Under the pieces are notes generated by a model, which saw only the letters and a program-made list of their open reading frames with translations, was not told where the DNA came from and did not search any database. DNA of 64,000 nucleotides from Pseudomonas azerbaijanoccidentalis (GTDB lineage Bacteria > Pseudomonadota > Gammaproteobacteria > Pseudomonadales > Pseudomonadaceae), in contig NZ_JAHSTU010000001.1 of assembly GCF_019145495.1 (NCBI RefSeq), positions 1 through 64,000 of the forward strand, read 5' to 3'. Below, one piece after another: positions 15,904 to 24,850 of the stretch; position 1 is the stretch's first letter; the number at the start of each line of letters is the position of its first letter. The position numbers were made by a program, and so were the translations under genes.

Positions 15904-17352
15904 ATGCTGGAAGTGCCCCTGCTGATTGGCGGCCAGTCGCTGCCTGCCCGCGACGGTCGGACCTTCGAACGCCGCAACCCGATGACCGGTGAAGTGGTAT
16001 CGCGGGTGGCCGCCGCCACCCTGGAAGATGCCGATGCCGCGGTGGCTGCGGCCCAGGCAGCGTTTCCGGTCTGGGCCGCGCTGGCGCCCAATGAACGTCG
16101 CACCCGTTTGCTCAAGGCCGCCGAGCAGTTGCAGGCGCGTAGCGACGAGTTCATTGCGGCGGCTGGCGAAACCGGGGCCATGGCCAACTGGTACGGATTC
16201 AACGTGCGGCTGGCGGCCAACATGCTACGTGAAGCGGCTTCGATGACCACCCAGATTCATGGTGAGGTCATCCCCTCTGATGTGCCGGGCAGTTTTGCCA
16301 TGGCCCTGCGCCAACCCTGCGGCGTGGTGTTGGGCATTGCCCCGTGGAACGCCCCAGTGATTCTCGCCACCCGCGCTATCGCGATGCCGTTGGCGTGCGG
16401 CAATACCGTGGTGCTCAAGGCTTCCGAATTGAGCCCGGCGGTGCATCGCCTGATCGGTCAGGTCTTGCAGGATGCAGGTCTGGGCGATGGCGTGGTCAAT
16501 GTCATCAGCAATGCCCCGGCGGACGCCCCGGCGATCGTCGAGCGGCTGATCGCCAACCCGGCGGTGCGACGGGTCAACTTCACCGGTTCAACCCATGTCG
16601 GGCGCATCGTCGGCGAGCTCTCGGCGCGTCACCTCAAACCGGCGCTGTTGGAGTTGGGCGGCAAGGCACCGTTGCTGGTACTCGACGATGCCGATCTGGA
16701 TGCGGCGGTCGAAGCTGCCGCTTTCGGCGCGTACTTCAATCAGGGGCAGATTTGCATGTCCACCGAACGGTTGATCGTCGATGCGAAGGTCGCCGACGCT
16801 TTTGTTGCCAAGCTGGCGGCCAAGGTCGAGACCCTGCGCGCCGGTGATCCTGCATCGGTGGATTCGGTGCTCGGGTCGCTGATAGATGCCAGTGCTGGCA
16901 CGCGCATCCAATCGCTGATCGACGACGCCCTCGCCAAGGGTGCGCGGCGAGTGGTGGGCGGACAACTGGACGGCAGCATTTTGCAGCCAACGCTGCTCGA
17001 AGGCGTCGACGAGACCATGCGTTTGTATCGCGAGGAATCGTTCGGCCCCGTGGCGGTGTTAATGCGCGCTGACGGTGATGAAGCTTTGCTGCGACTGGCC
17101 AATGATTCCGAGTTCGGTTTGTCGGCAGCTATCTTCAGTCGCGATACCGGACGCGCGCTGGCGCTGGCCCAGCGGGTCGAGTCGGGCATTTGCCATATCA
17201 ATGGCCCGACCGTGCACGATGAAGCGCAAATGCCCTTTGGCGGAGTCAAGTCCAGCGGCTACGGTAGTTTTGGCGGCAAGGCGTCTATTGAGCACTTTAC
17301 CCAGTTGCGTTGGGTCACCTTGCAGCATGGGCCGCGGCATTACCCGATCTGA
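15904..17352 (+). CDS. vdh: Vanillin dehydrogenase
   Basis: This 482-residue NAD(P)-dependent aldehyde dehydrogenase has the catalytic Glu in LELGGKAP, the nucleophilic Cys in GQICMSTER, and the cofactor loop FTGSTHVGR. The N-terminus LEVPLLIGGQ matches Vdh. It oxidises vanillin, the ech product, to vanillate, and probably 4-hydroxybenzaldehyde. I chose ATG 15904, preceded by AAGAGGAATCACC; a longer frame upstream overlaps ech and is unlikely. It lies between ech and fcs. Confidence 0.94.
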   Translation: MLEVPLLIGGQSLPARDGRTFERRNPMTGEVVSRVAAATLEDADAAVAAAQAAFPVWAALAPNERRTRLLKAAEQLQARSDEFIAAAGETGAMANWYGFNVRLAANMLREAASMTTQIHGEVIPSDVPGSFAMALRQPCGVVLGIAPWNAPVILATRAIAMPLACGNTVVLKASELSPAVHRLIGQVLQDAGLGDGVVNVISNAPADAPAIVERLIANPAVRRVNFTGSTHVGRIVGELSARHLKPALLELGGKAPLLVLDDADLDAAVEAAAFGAYFNQGQICMSTERLIVDAKVADAFVAKLAAKVETLRAGDPASVDSVLGSLIDASAGTRIQSLIDDALAKGARRVVGGQLDGSILQPTLLEGVDETMRLYREESFGPVAVLMRADGDEALLRLANDSEFGLSAAIFSRDTGRALALAQRVESGICHINGPTVHDEAQMPFGGVKSSGYGSFGGKASIEHFTQLRWVTLQHGPRHYPI

Positions 17353-17427
17353 ACCGCACAAACAACAATAAAAAGGCGCCTGCCGCCGCCATGTCCCGTT
17401 CGCGTGACTTGGTGGTAGCGTGCCCTG

Positions 17428-19326
17428 ATGGAGAACACGCACGTGAGTCCAGAATTCAGATCGCAACCCCACATCGAGGCCAGTGCGCCGCGCTATCGTC
17501 AGGTGTCCATCGGTCGCGCAGCGGTCGAGGTGACGGAGCAGCAGGGCGCACTGCACATGCGTTCCCTAGAACCATTGGACGAGTATCCGCCACGACTGCT
17601 CGACCGTCTGGTGCATTGGGCGCAGGTGCGTCCCGAGCAGACTTTCATCGCCGCCCGCCAGGCCGACGGTGAGTGGCGCCGGATCAGTTACGCGCAGATG
17701 CTCGACAGTGTCCGGAGCATCGCCCAAAGCCTGTTGAGCTACGGCCTGTCGGCAGACAAACCGCTGGTGCTGCTCTCGGGCAACGACATCGAGCATTTGC
17801 AACTCGCCTTCGGCGCCCTGTACGCGGGCATTCCCTACTGCCCGGTGTCGCCGGCCTATTCGTTGCTGTCCCAGGATTTCGCCAAGCTGCGTCACGTTTG
17901 CGATCTGCTGCAACCCGGCCTGGTGTTTGTCAGTGATGCCGAGCCTTTCCAGCGTGCAATCGATACCGTGCTGCCGGTCGAAACACCCCTGATCACTGTG
18001 CGTGGTCAGGTCACGGGGCGTCGCCAGGTCAGCTTCGCCAGTCTGCTGGAACAGCGGGGCAGTGCCGAGGCCGAAGCCGCGTTCGCCAGCACAGGCCCTG
18101 ACAGCATCGCCAAGTTCCTGTTCACCTCGGGCTCGACCAAGCTGCCCAAGGCGGTGATCACCACCCAACGCATGCTGTGCGCTAACCAACAGATGCTGCT
18201 GCAGACGTTTCCGGTGTTCGGCGAAGAACCGCCGGTGCTGGTGGACTGGCTGCCCTGGAACCACACCTTCGGCGGCAGCCATAACGTCGGCATCGTGCTC
18301 TACAACGGTGGCAGCTTTTACCTGGACGACGGCAAGCCCACGGCGCAAGGTTTCGCGCAAACCCTGCGTAACCTTAAGGACGTGTCGCCCACCGCTTATC
18401 TGACCGTGCCAAAGGGTTGGGAGGAACTGGCTTCGGCACTGGAGCAGGACCCGGAGCTGCGGGAGGTTTTTTTCAAGCGCATCAGCCTGTTCTTTTTTGC
18501 TGCGGCCGGCCTGTCGCAAAGTGTCTGGGACCGCCTCGACCGCGTGGCAGAGCAGCACTGTGGTGAGCGTATCCGAATGATGGCCGGGCTGGGCATGACC
18601 GAGGCTTCGCCGTCCTGCACCTTCACTACCGGGCCTTTGTCGATGGCCGGTTATGTCGGCCTGCCGGCGCCGGCTTGCGAGGTGCGACTGGTGCCGGTGG
18701 ACGGCAAGCTGGAAGCTCGCTTTCGCGGGCCGCACATCATGCCCGGTTACTGGCGGTCGCCGCAGCAGACCCTTGAGGCCTTCGACGCGCAGGGCTTTTA
18801 CTGTTCCGGTGATGCGCTCAAGCTAGCCGATCCGCGTGAGCCGCAATTGGGGCTGATGTTCGATGGGCGTATCGCTGAAGACTTCAAGTTGTCATCGGGG
18901 GTGTTCGTCAGCGTCGGGCCTTTACGCAGCCGTGCGGTGCTCGAAGGTTCGCCTTATGTCCAGGACCTGGTGATCACCGCGCCGGATCGTGAATGCCTGG
19001 GCGCGCTGGTCTTTGCGCGGATGTTCGAATGCCGCAAGCTGTCCGGGCTGGCGCCTGATGCCAGCGACGCCGAGGTGTTGGCCAGCGCGCCGGTGCGCGA
19101 GTGGTTCGCCGACTGGTTGCAGCGACTCAATCGCGAAGCCACGGGCAACGCCAGCCGACTGGAGTGGATCGCCTTGCTCGATAAGCCGGCGTCCATCGAC
19201 CGGGGGGAAATCACAGACAAGGGCTCGATCAATCAGCGTGCCGTTCTGCAGTGGCGTGCGGAGCAGGTCGAGGCGCTGTATCGCGGGCTCGATCCGACCA
19301 TACTGCGCGCGAGAACGAAGTCGTGA
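17428..19326 (+). CDS. fcs: Feruloyl-CoA synthetase
   Basis: This 632-residue ANL ligase activates ferulate and related acids to CoA thioesters, the first step of the pathway. It shows FTSGSTKLPKAVITT (phosphate loop), the LPWNHTFGG motif typical of Fcs, MAGLGMTEASPS and the hinge SGDALKLADP. The C-terminal DRGEITDKGSINQR holds the catalytic lysine region. It lies 75 bp after vdh, and its stop overlaps the thiolase start. Confidence 0.94.
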   Translation: MENTHVSPEFRSQPHIEASAPRYRQVSIGRAAVEVTEQQGALHMRSLEPLDEYPPRLLDRLVHWAQVRPEQTFIAARQADGEWRRISYAQMLDSVRSIAQSLLSYGLSADKPLVLLSGNDIEHLQLAFGALYAGIPYCPVSPAYSLLSQDFAKLRHVCDLLQPGLVFVSDAEPFQRAIDTVLPVETPLITVRGQVTGRRQVSFASLLEQRGSAEAEAAFASTGPDSIAKFLFTSGSTKLPKAVITTQRMLCANQQMLLQTFPVFGEEPPVLVDWLPWNHTFGGSHNVGIVLYNGGSFYLDDGKPTAQGFAQTLRNLKDVSPTAYLTVPKGWEELASALEQDPELREVFFKRISLFFFAAAGLSQSVWDRLDRVAEQHCGERIRMMAGLGMTEASPSCTFTTGPLSMAGYVGLPAPACEVRLVPVDGKLEARFRGPHIMPGYWRSPQQTLEAFDAQGFYCSGDALKLADPREPQLGLMFDGRIAEDFKLSSGVFVSVGPLRSRAVLEGSPYVQDLVITAPDRECLGALVFARMFECRKLSGLAPDASDAEVLASAPVREWFADWLQRLNREATGNASRLEWIALLDKPASIDRGEITDKGSINQRAVLQWRAEQVEALYRGLDPTILRARTKS

Positions 19327-20564
19327 GGGCGGGCGGGCAGTACTCGGCTTTTGACGATACGGCGATCATCGCTGCGGTGCGTACCCCATGGGTGGACCTC
19401 GGCGGGGCATTGGCCGAGGTGTCGCCGATTGACTTGGGCATCAAGGTCGGGCGTGAAGTACTGGCTCGCTCGGGAATCGATCCGCTGGCAGTCGACAGCG
19501 TGCTGGCGGGCTCCATGGCCCAGGCCAGCTTCGATGCCTACATGCTGCCACGCCACATCGGTCTCTACAGCGGCGTGGCGCAATCGGTTCCGGCGCTGGG
19601 AGTACAGCGTATTTGCGCCACTGGTTTCGAACTGCTGCGCCAGGCCGCCAGCCAACTGGATGACGGCGTGCAATTGGCCCTGTGTGTGGGCACCGAATCG
19701 ATGTCACGCAATCCGATTGCCGCCTACACCCATCGAGGTGGCTTTCGCCTTGGCGCAGAAGTGCAGTTCAAGGATTTTCTTTGGGAGGCCTTGTATGACC
19801 CGGCTCCCGGGGTGGACATGATCACTACCGCCGACAACCTGGCGCGGCGTTATGGGTTAAGTCGCGAAGCGGTGGATGCCTACGCCTGCGCCAGCCATCA
19901 GCGTGCGTTTGCGGCACAACAATCGGGATGGTTGGCACCCGAGACCGTTGCCGTAGGGCATCAAGCGTTTGAACTGGAAGGCTACCAGCCACGCGGTATT
20001 CGCCTGCCACGCGGTATCGATACGGTGAGTGAAGACAGCCATCCACGGCCCGCAGACATCGCGGCATTGGGCCGGTTGCGCACCGTTCATGAAGGCGGGG
20101 TGCAAACCGCCGGCAACAGTTGTGCGGTAGTCGACGGCGCGGCGGCTGCGCTGGTCGGGCGCGTTTCTGACTATCGCAATACACCGTTGGCCTTGCTGCG
20201 CGCCAGTGCGGTAGTGGGGGTGGCGCCAGAATTCATGGGTATTGGGCCAGCACCAGCGATTCGTCTGCTGTTGCAGCGCAGTGGCTTGCGTCTGGAGCAG
20301 ATCGACCGCTTTGAAATCAATGAAGCGCAGGCCGCCCAGGTGCTGGCGGTGGCCAAGGAACTGGAGTTGGATCCGTCGCGCCTTAACAACCTGGGAGGCT
20401 CACTGGCGCTCGGTCACCCCTTGGCTGCCAGTGGCTTGCGTCTGGTGTTGACCCTGGCTCGACAACTGCGTGAGCACAATTTGCGTTACGGCATCGCCGC
20501 GGCCTGTGTGGGCGGCGGGCAGGGCATGGCGCTTTTGATCGAGAACCCGGCTTGGCAAGCCTGA
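19323..20564 (+). CDS. aat: Thiolase (beta-ketothiolase) of the ferulate cluster
   Basis: This 413-residue thiolase has a nucleophilic Cys in RICATGFE, His in LALGHPLAASG, and the second Cys in AACVGGGQG. I chose GTG 19323, which overlaps the fcs stop (GTGA); a longer ATG frame inside fcs is unlikely. Orthologues called aat sit in Pseudomonas ferulate clusters and may serve an alternative CoA-dependent beta-oxidative route or acetyl-CoA handling. Hydratase/lyase makes them non-essential where tested, as I recall. Confidence 0.87.
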   Translation: MRAGGQYSAFDDTAIIAAVRTPWVDLGGALAEVSPIDLGIKVGREVLARSGIDPLAVDSVLAGSMAQASFDAYMLPRHIGLYSGVAQSVPALGVQRICATGFELLRQAASQLDDGVQLALCVGTESMSRNPIAAYTHRGGFRLGAEVQFKDFLWEALYDPAPGVDMITTADNLARRYGLSREAVDAYACASHQRAFAAQQSGWLAPETVAVGHQAFELEGYQPRGIRLPRGIDTVSEDSHPRPADIAALGRLRTVHEGGVQTAGNSCAVVDGAAAALVGRVSDYRNTPLALLRASAVVGVAPEFMGIGPAPAIRLLLQRSGLRLEQIDRFEINEAQAAQVLAVAKELELDPSRLNNLGGSLALGHPLAASGLRLVLTLARQLREHNLRYGIAAACVGGGQGMALLIENPAWQA

Positions 20565-20587
20565 GATTTCGTCGGCTGACGTGCAAG

Positions 20588-21499
20588 CTATGTTTCCAGC
20601 CAGTCAGACAGCTGCGGAAAACGCTCCTGCAACCACTCAATAAAAACTTGTACCTGAGGAGCCAGATGTGTCCGGCTTGGATACAACAACGACACAGGGC
20701 GAGGGGCTGGCCGATAGGGCTTTAGAATTTCCACCAAGCCGCGACTGTCCAAATGCTCGGCCACGGTTATGCCTGGCGCCTGGATTATTCCGAAGCCCGA
20801 AACCCCGCACTGAACGTACGCATTCGACTCGGTGACGGTGATACCGGCGTTGCTCACAAACGCTCGATCGTGACCCTTTACCGAGAAATGCCAAGGCAAT
20901 GTCCTGTTGCTCTGACCGGATAAGAAGTTGACGCCTCGATGGTCGGCCAGATCGTCGAGTGTTTCGGGTTCACCATGCTCGAGCAGATACTCGGGCGCTG
21001 CACACGTCACCATGGTCGCCATCGCAATAGGGCGAGCGATCAAAGTCGAATCCGGTAGATCGCCGATACGCAACGCACAGTCGATGCCTTCACCGATCAG
21101 ATCGACGACCCGGTCAGTCACGCCCAGTACCAGGTTGATACCAGGGTAGGAGGCGGTGAATTCTTTAAGGCTTTTGATGAATTTCAGTTGCGCGAAAGCG
21201 GTCGGGATATCGACGCGAAGTCGGCCTGCCAGCGTTGCTCCGGATCGGTCGAACATCGAGGTCGCAGCAGAAATATCCGCCAGGATTTCCTGTACCCGCT
21301 CATAGAACCTCTCGCCTTCGGCGGTGAGTGCCACCTTTCTCGTGGTGCGCTGGAACAGGCGCACGCCTAATGACGTCTCCAACTCCTGGATATACCGAGT
21401 GACTTGTGGTCGCCCGATGTCCAGCGATTCGGCGGCTTTGGTAAAACTGCCGAGTTCGGCAAGCCTGGCGAACAGGCGCATCGATTGAAGCAATTCCAT
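20588..21499 (-). CDS. LysR-family transcriptional regulator
   Basis: This 303-residue protein has an N-terminal helix-turn-helix (FTKAAESLDIGRPQVTRYIQ) and a LysR substrate domain of the AaeR/DmlR-like type (RLRVDIPTAFAQ, LGVTDRVVDLIGEGIDCALRIG). It is divergent from the quinone-oxidoreductase-like gene at 21674, which it probably regulates. The effector is unknown. Confidence 0.92.
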   Translation of the reverse strand: MELLQSMRLFARLAELGSFTKAAESLDIGRPQVTRYIQELETSLGVRLFQRTTRKVALTAEGERFYERVQEILADISAATSMFDRSGATLAGRLRVDIPTAFAQLKFIKSLKEFTASYPGINLVLGVTDRVVDLIGEGIDCALRIGDLPDSTLIARPIAMATMVTCAAPEYLLEHGEPETLDDLADHRGVNFLSGQSNRTLPWHFSVKGHDRAFVSNAGITVTESNAYVQCGVSGFGIIQAPGITVAEHLDSRGLVEILKPYRPAPRPVSLLYPSRTHLAPQVQVFIEWLQERFPQLSDWLET

Positions 21500-21673
21500 G
21501 ACGCTTTCCTATGAACCCCGCCTGAACGACGAAGTTGAAGATGATTGTTGTCCAAGAATAGAACAATCATGTCTTTTTCCACGCATTTATTGCGCACCCT
21601 CGAAGGCGAAAAATGCAGCCAAGGCTAAACCGGTTCTGGTTCTAGTTCATTGATGTGTATTTGGAGATTCGCA

Positions 21674-22684
21674 ATGAAAGCTTGGTTATTGAAAGACTTC
21701 GGACTCGACAACCTGCAATTGGGAGAGGTAGAGACCCCGCAACCAAAGGCTGGCGAATTGCTGGTCAAGGTCGGTGCTGTCTCGCTCAACTTTCGCGACA
21801 AGGCTATCGTCGACGGCATTTATGAGCCGCACATGGTCCCCAAACCACTGATCCCTGTGAGTGATGCAGCTGGCACGGTGGTAGCGGTCGGTGACAACGT
21901 AACGCGATTCAAAGTCGGTGATCGCGTCAACTCGCATCTTTACTCACGTTGGCTGGATGGCGAGCCGGGGCCGAACGAGCCCGATTACTGCTTCGGTTCG
22001 CCGTTGCCCGGCGGTTTGGCCGAATACATGATCATTCATGAAGACAGCGCCGTCGGTGCACCCGACAACATGAGTGATGTAGAGGCGGCAACACTGCCTA
22101 TCGCTGCGCTTACGGCTTGGTATTCGCTGGTCGACTTTGGACAAATTCAGCCGGGCCAGACCGTATTGGTTCAAGGCACTGGAGGCGTATCGATATTTGC
22201 CGTGCAGATCGCTACTGCGCTTGGCGCGAAAGTAATCGCAACGTCGAGCAGCGACCAGAATCTGCAAACCGTGAAGACGCTGGGGGCTGTGGCAGGCATC
22301 AACTACAGAACGACTCCGAAATGGGCGGACGAAGCGCTGAAGCTGACCGAAGGTAAGGGCGTTGATCTGTTACTCGATGTGGCCGGTGGCAGCGGCATCA
22401 ATCAATCGGTCGCAGCAACCAAGGCATCGGGGCGTATTGCGCAGATCGGCTTTTTGACAGGGCAAACCGTTGAACTGAATCTGATGCCGCTGATTTTCCG
22501 CCAGACGACCATTCGCGGCATCGCCGTGGCGCCGCGCTCATCATTTGATCGGATGAATGCATTCCTCAATGAACACAAGATCCGTCCCGTCATTGATCAG
22601 GTGTATCCGTTCGAAAAAGCACGAGAAGCTTACGAGCATCTTGCGAGGGGAGCATTTGGAAAGGTTGTGATCAAAGTCGCTTGA
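21674..22684 (+). CDS. Zinc-independent MDR-family alcohol dehydrogenase/quinone oxidoreductase
   Basis: This 336-residue medium-chain dehydrogenase has a GroES-like N-terminal half (VSLNFRDKAIVDG, IPVSDAAGTVVAVG) and a Rossmann nucleotide-binding region (VLVQGTGGVSIFAVQ). Few structural-zinc cysteines are present, so it is probably an NADPH quinone or enone reductase. I chose ATG 21674 after TTGGAGATTCGCA. It is divergent from the LysR gene and followed by a strong terminator. Confidence 0.88.
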   Translation: MKAWLLKDFGLDNLQLGEVETPQPKAGELLVKVGAVSLNFRDKAIVDGIYEPHMVPKPLIPVSDAAGTVVAVGDNVTRFKVGDRVNSHLYSRWLDGEPGPNEPDYCFGSPLPGGLAEYMIIHEDSAVGAPDNMSDVEAATLPIAALTAWYSLVDFGQIQPGQTVLVQGTGGVSIFAVQIATALGAKVIATSSSDQNLQTVKTLGAVAGINYRTTPKWADEALKLTEGKGVDLLLDVAGGSGINQSVAATKASGRIAQIGFLTGQTVELNLMPLIFRQTTIRGIAVAPRSSFDRMNAFLNEHKIRPVIDQVYPFEKAREAYEHLARGAFGKVVIKVA

Positions 22685-22691
22685 TAAAGTG

Positions 22692-22715
22692 AGGCGCCAT
22701 TTTGGCGCCTTTTTT
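22692..22715 (+). terminator. Rho-independent terminator
   Basis: AGGCGCC, five bases, GGCGCCT, then six T. It lies directly after the MDR dehydrogenase stop. Confidence 0.93.
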
Positions 22716-22853
22716 GTCTAGCTCAGTAAATTCGACTCCCGAGGGGCTGGCTTTTTGTGATCTACACTCCCGTGGCAAGCGAGCTGGCGCTTCGTCGAGC
22801 CGGGGGCTGTGAGCAGTCTCGGTACCTGCTTGCTCAGAACACACGAGGTGAAA

Positions 22854-24335
22854 ATGAACAGGAAGTCTAACCGAAGCTGGACCAAGGCTGCGGCACTCGT
22901 AGTAGTGGGTACAACGCTTTTCACGGGGTGTGCGGGCAAAAACGACCCGATATCACAAGCAGACAAAGCGGATGTGGCCAAGGGCGTGGCCGCGCCGAGT
23001 CTTGAGCAGACCAAGGCAATCGCCGAGGAAGGTTTTATCTACGGCTTGCCGCTGGTGATGAACTATGCCGTGATGAACGAGTTCGCGGTGGACCCCAAGT
23101 CCAGCCAGTTCAAAGCCCCGTTCAATCAACTGCACAACGAGCATCGAGTCGCGACGCCCGCCGACACCGCCGTCATTACGCCAAACAGCGATACACCATA
23201 TTCGATACTCTGGGCCGACCTGCGCGCGGAGCCGCTGGTGATCACGGTGCCGGCAGTCCCCAAACAGCGCTACTACTCGATTCAACTGATCGACGGCAAC
23301 ACCTATAACTATGGGTACATCGGCAGTCGGGCAACTGCCAGCGCACCCGGCAGCTATCTGGTTGTAGGGCCCGACTGGAAGGGGACGGCACCTCCAGGCA
23401 TCGACAAGGTGTTTACCTCCTCGACCCCCTTCGCGCTCACCTTGATCCGCACCCAGTTGTTCAACCCGGCCGACATGCCCAATGTCGAGAAGGTGCAGGC
23501 GGGCTACAAGATCCGGGGGTTGTCTGCTTTCCTTCATCAACCCGCGCCGCCCGCTGCGCCCAAGATCGATTTCTTGCCGGCTACCACGGCAGGTATCAAG
23601 GCTAACTTCTTCGAGTACCTGTCCGCCGCGATGCAGTATGTGCCAGCATCGGCTGACGACAAGGCGATCCGTGCCAGGCTGGCGAGCATCGGGGTAGGGC
23701 CTGGTCGGAACTTTGAATTCAAGGACCTCTCGCTCGAACACAAGGCCGCGGTCCTGCTTGGTATGAAGGCCGGCGACGAAAAGGTCGACAGGTTTCTCTC
23801 AAGCGGAATGAAGAATATCAATGGCTGGAACGTCGGTGCGTTCTTCGGTGATCAGGCGTTCTACCAGTCCAACTGGCTCATGCGTTCCGGTGCCGCGAAG
23901 GGTGGCTTGTACGGCAACGACGCCGCCGAGGCGATGTACCCGTTCACGCGTACCGATGGCAGCGGCCAGACGCTCGATACCAGCAAACACAATTACACGC
24001 TCACATTCCCGGCTGGCAAGCTGCCGCCTGTTAACGCCTTCTGGTCGGTGACCATGTACGATGGCAAAAGCCAGTTACTGATCAGCAATCCGCTCAACCG
24101 CTACCTGATCAATTCGCCGATGCTGTCGGCCATGAAAAAGAACGCGGATGGCTCACTGACGCTGCACATCCAGAAGGACTCCCCCGGCAAGGCCAAGGAA
24201 TCCAACTGGCTGCCGGCACCTGACAACACGGTCTATCTGGTGATGCGCCTCTACTGGCCGAAGACCACACCGCCTTCGATTCTTCCCGCTGGCGAGGGCA
24301 GCTGGCAGCCACCGGCGCTGGTGGTTTCGAAGTAG
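22854..24335 (+). CDS. DUF1254/DUF1214 lipoprotein
   Basis: This 493-residue exported protein has a lipobox LFTGC at the end of a signal peptide (ATG 22854 after CGAGGTGAAA). It carries DUF1254 (YGLPLVMNYAVMNEF, TPNSDTPYSILWADL) and a C-terminal DUF1214 (AFWSVTMYDGKSQLL, NRYLINSP). These beta-rich proteins are widespread in proteobacteria and have no settled function. No partner is evident: a terminator precedes it and a long spacer follows. Confidence 0.88.
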   Translation: MNRKSNRSWTKAAALVVVGTTLFTGCAGKNDPISQADKADVAKGVAAPSLEQTKAIAEEGFIYGLPLVMNYAVMNEFAVDPKSSQFKAPFNQLHNEHRVATPADTAVITPNSDTPYSILWADLRAEPLVITVPAVPKQRYYSIQLIDGNTYNYGYIGSRATASAPGSYLVVGPDWKGTAPPGIDKVFTSSTPFALTLIRTQLFNPADMPNVEKVQAGYKIRGLSAFLHQPAPPAAPKIDFLPATTAGIKANFFEYLSAAMQYVPASADDKAIRARLASIGVGPGRNFEFKDLSLEHKAAVLLGMKAGDEKVDRFLSSGMKNINGWNVGAFFGDQAFYQSNWLMRSGAAKGGLYGNDAAEAMYPFTRTDGSGQTLDTSKHNYTLTFPAGKLPPVNAFWSVTMYDGKSQLLISNPLNRYLINSPMLSAMKKNADGSLTLHIQKDSPGKAKESNWLPAPDNTVYLVMRLYWPKTTPPSILPAGEGSWQPPALVVSK

Positions 24336-24850
24336 TGTGACCTACTGCTGATACGTGCTGTAGGTCGGTATTGGCAGGTGTGCTTTCGCCGATAGCAGCT
24401 GATTATGAAGGGCTGTTATTGGCTGGATCGCGATGGGAGCATCGGCGGTTACCATGGATGGTCAGGCTTCCGTTTGCTCCAGCATTTCCAGCGCATCATC
24501 GATCTCGATTTCCAGTTTTCTACTTGCATGCTTTTAAGTGAAAACTGCCTTCACCAAACGCCTGAACCGAAAAGCTATCCACAAAAGGAGTGGGTATTCC
24601 TGTGGATAATGTGCCAGGAAGCACGGGCCATAAGGTCTGTCGAACGTTGGTCATAATGTGCGCAAACTGACACCTCGGAACTGAGCGCGTATCCCAATGC
24701 GCTCAGCCGCTGGCAGCCACAGACAGAAACCTATGCCTGCACGGGGCCAGTCAGTTGGTTGCGGGTATCAATGCTCGTCCGCGACCTTCAAAACCCTCAA
24801 AGCAGCCGTTCATGGCAGAATCCCCATAACTTGATGTTTTGGAGACCACA
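24336..24850. other. Intergenic region with inverted DnaA-like boxes and a hairpin
   Basis: No convincing gene is seen in this 515-bp gap. CTATCCACA (24575-24583) and TGTGGATAA (24601-24609, a consensus DnaA box on the minus strand) face each other 17 bp apart. CTGAGCGC and GCGCTCAG (24681-24706) form an 8-bp hairpin. The ABC transporter start lies at the right end after GGAG. Confidence 0.5.

Noticed and set aside
24405..24656. 83-codon ORF in the spacer before the ABC exporter
   Set aside because: No ribosome site, odd composition, and it crosses the DnaA-like boxes.
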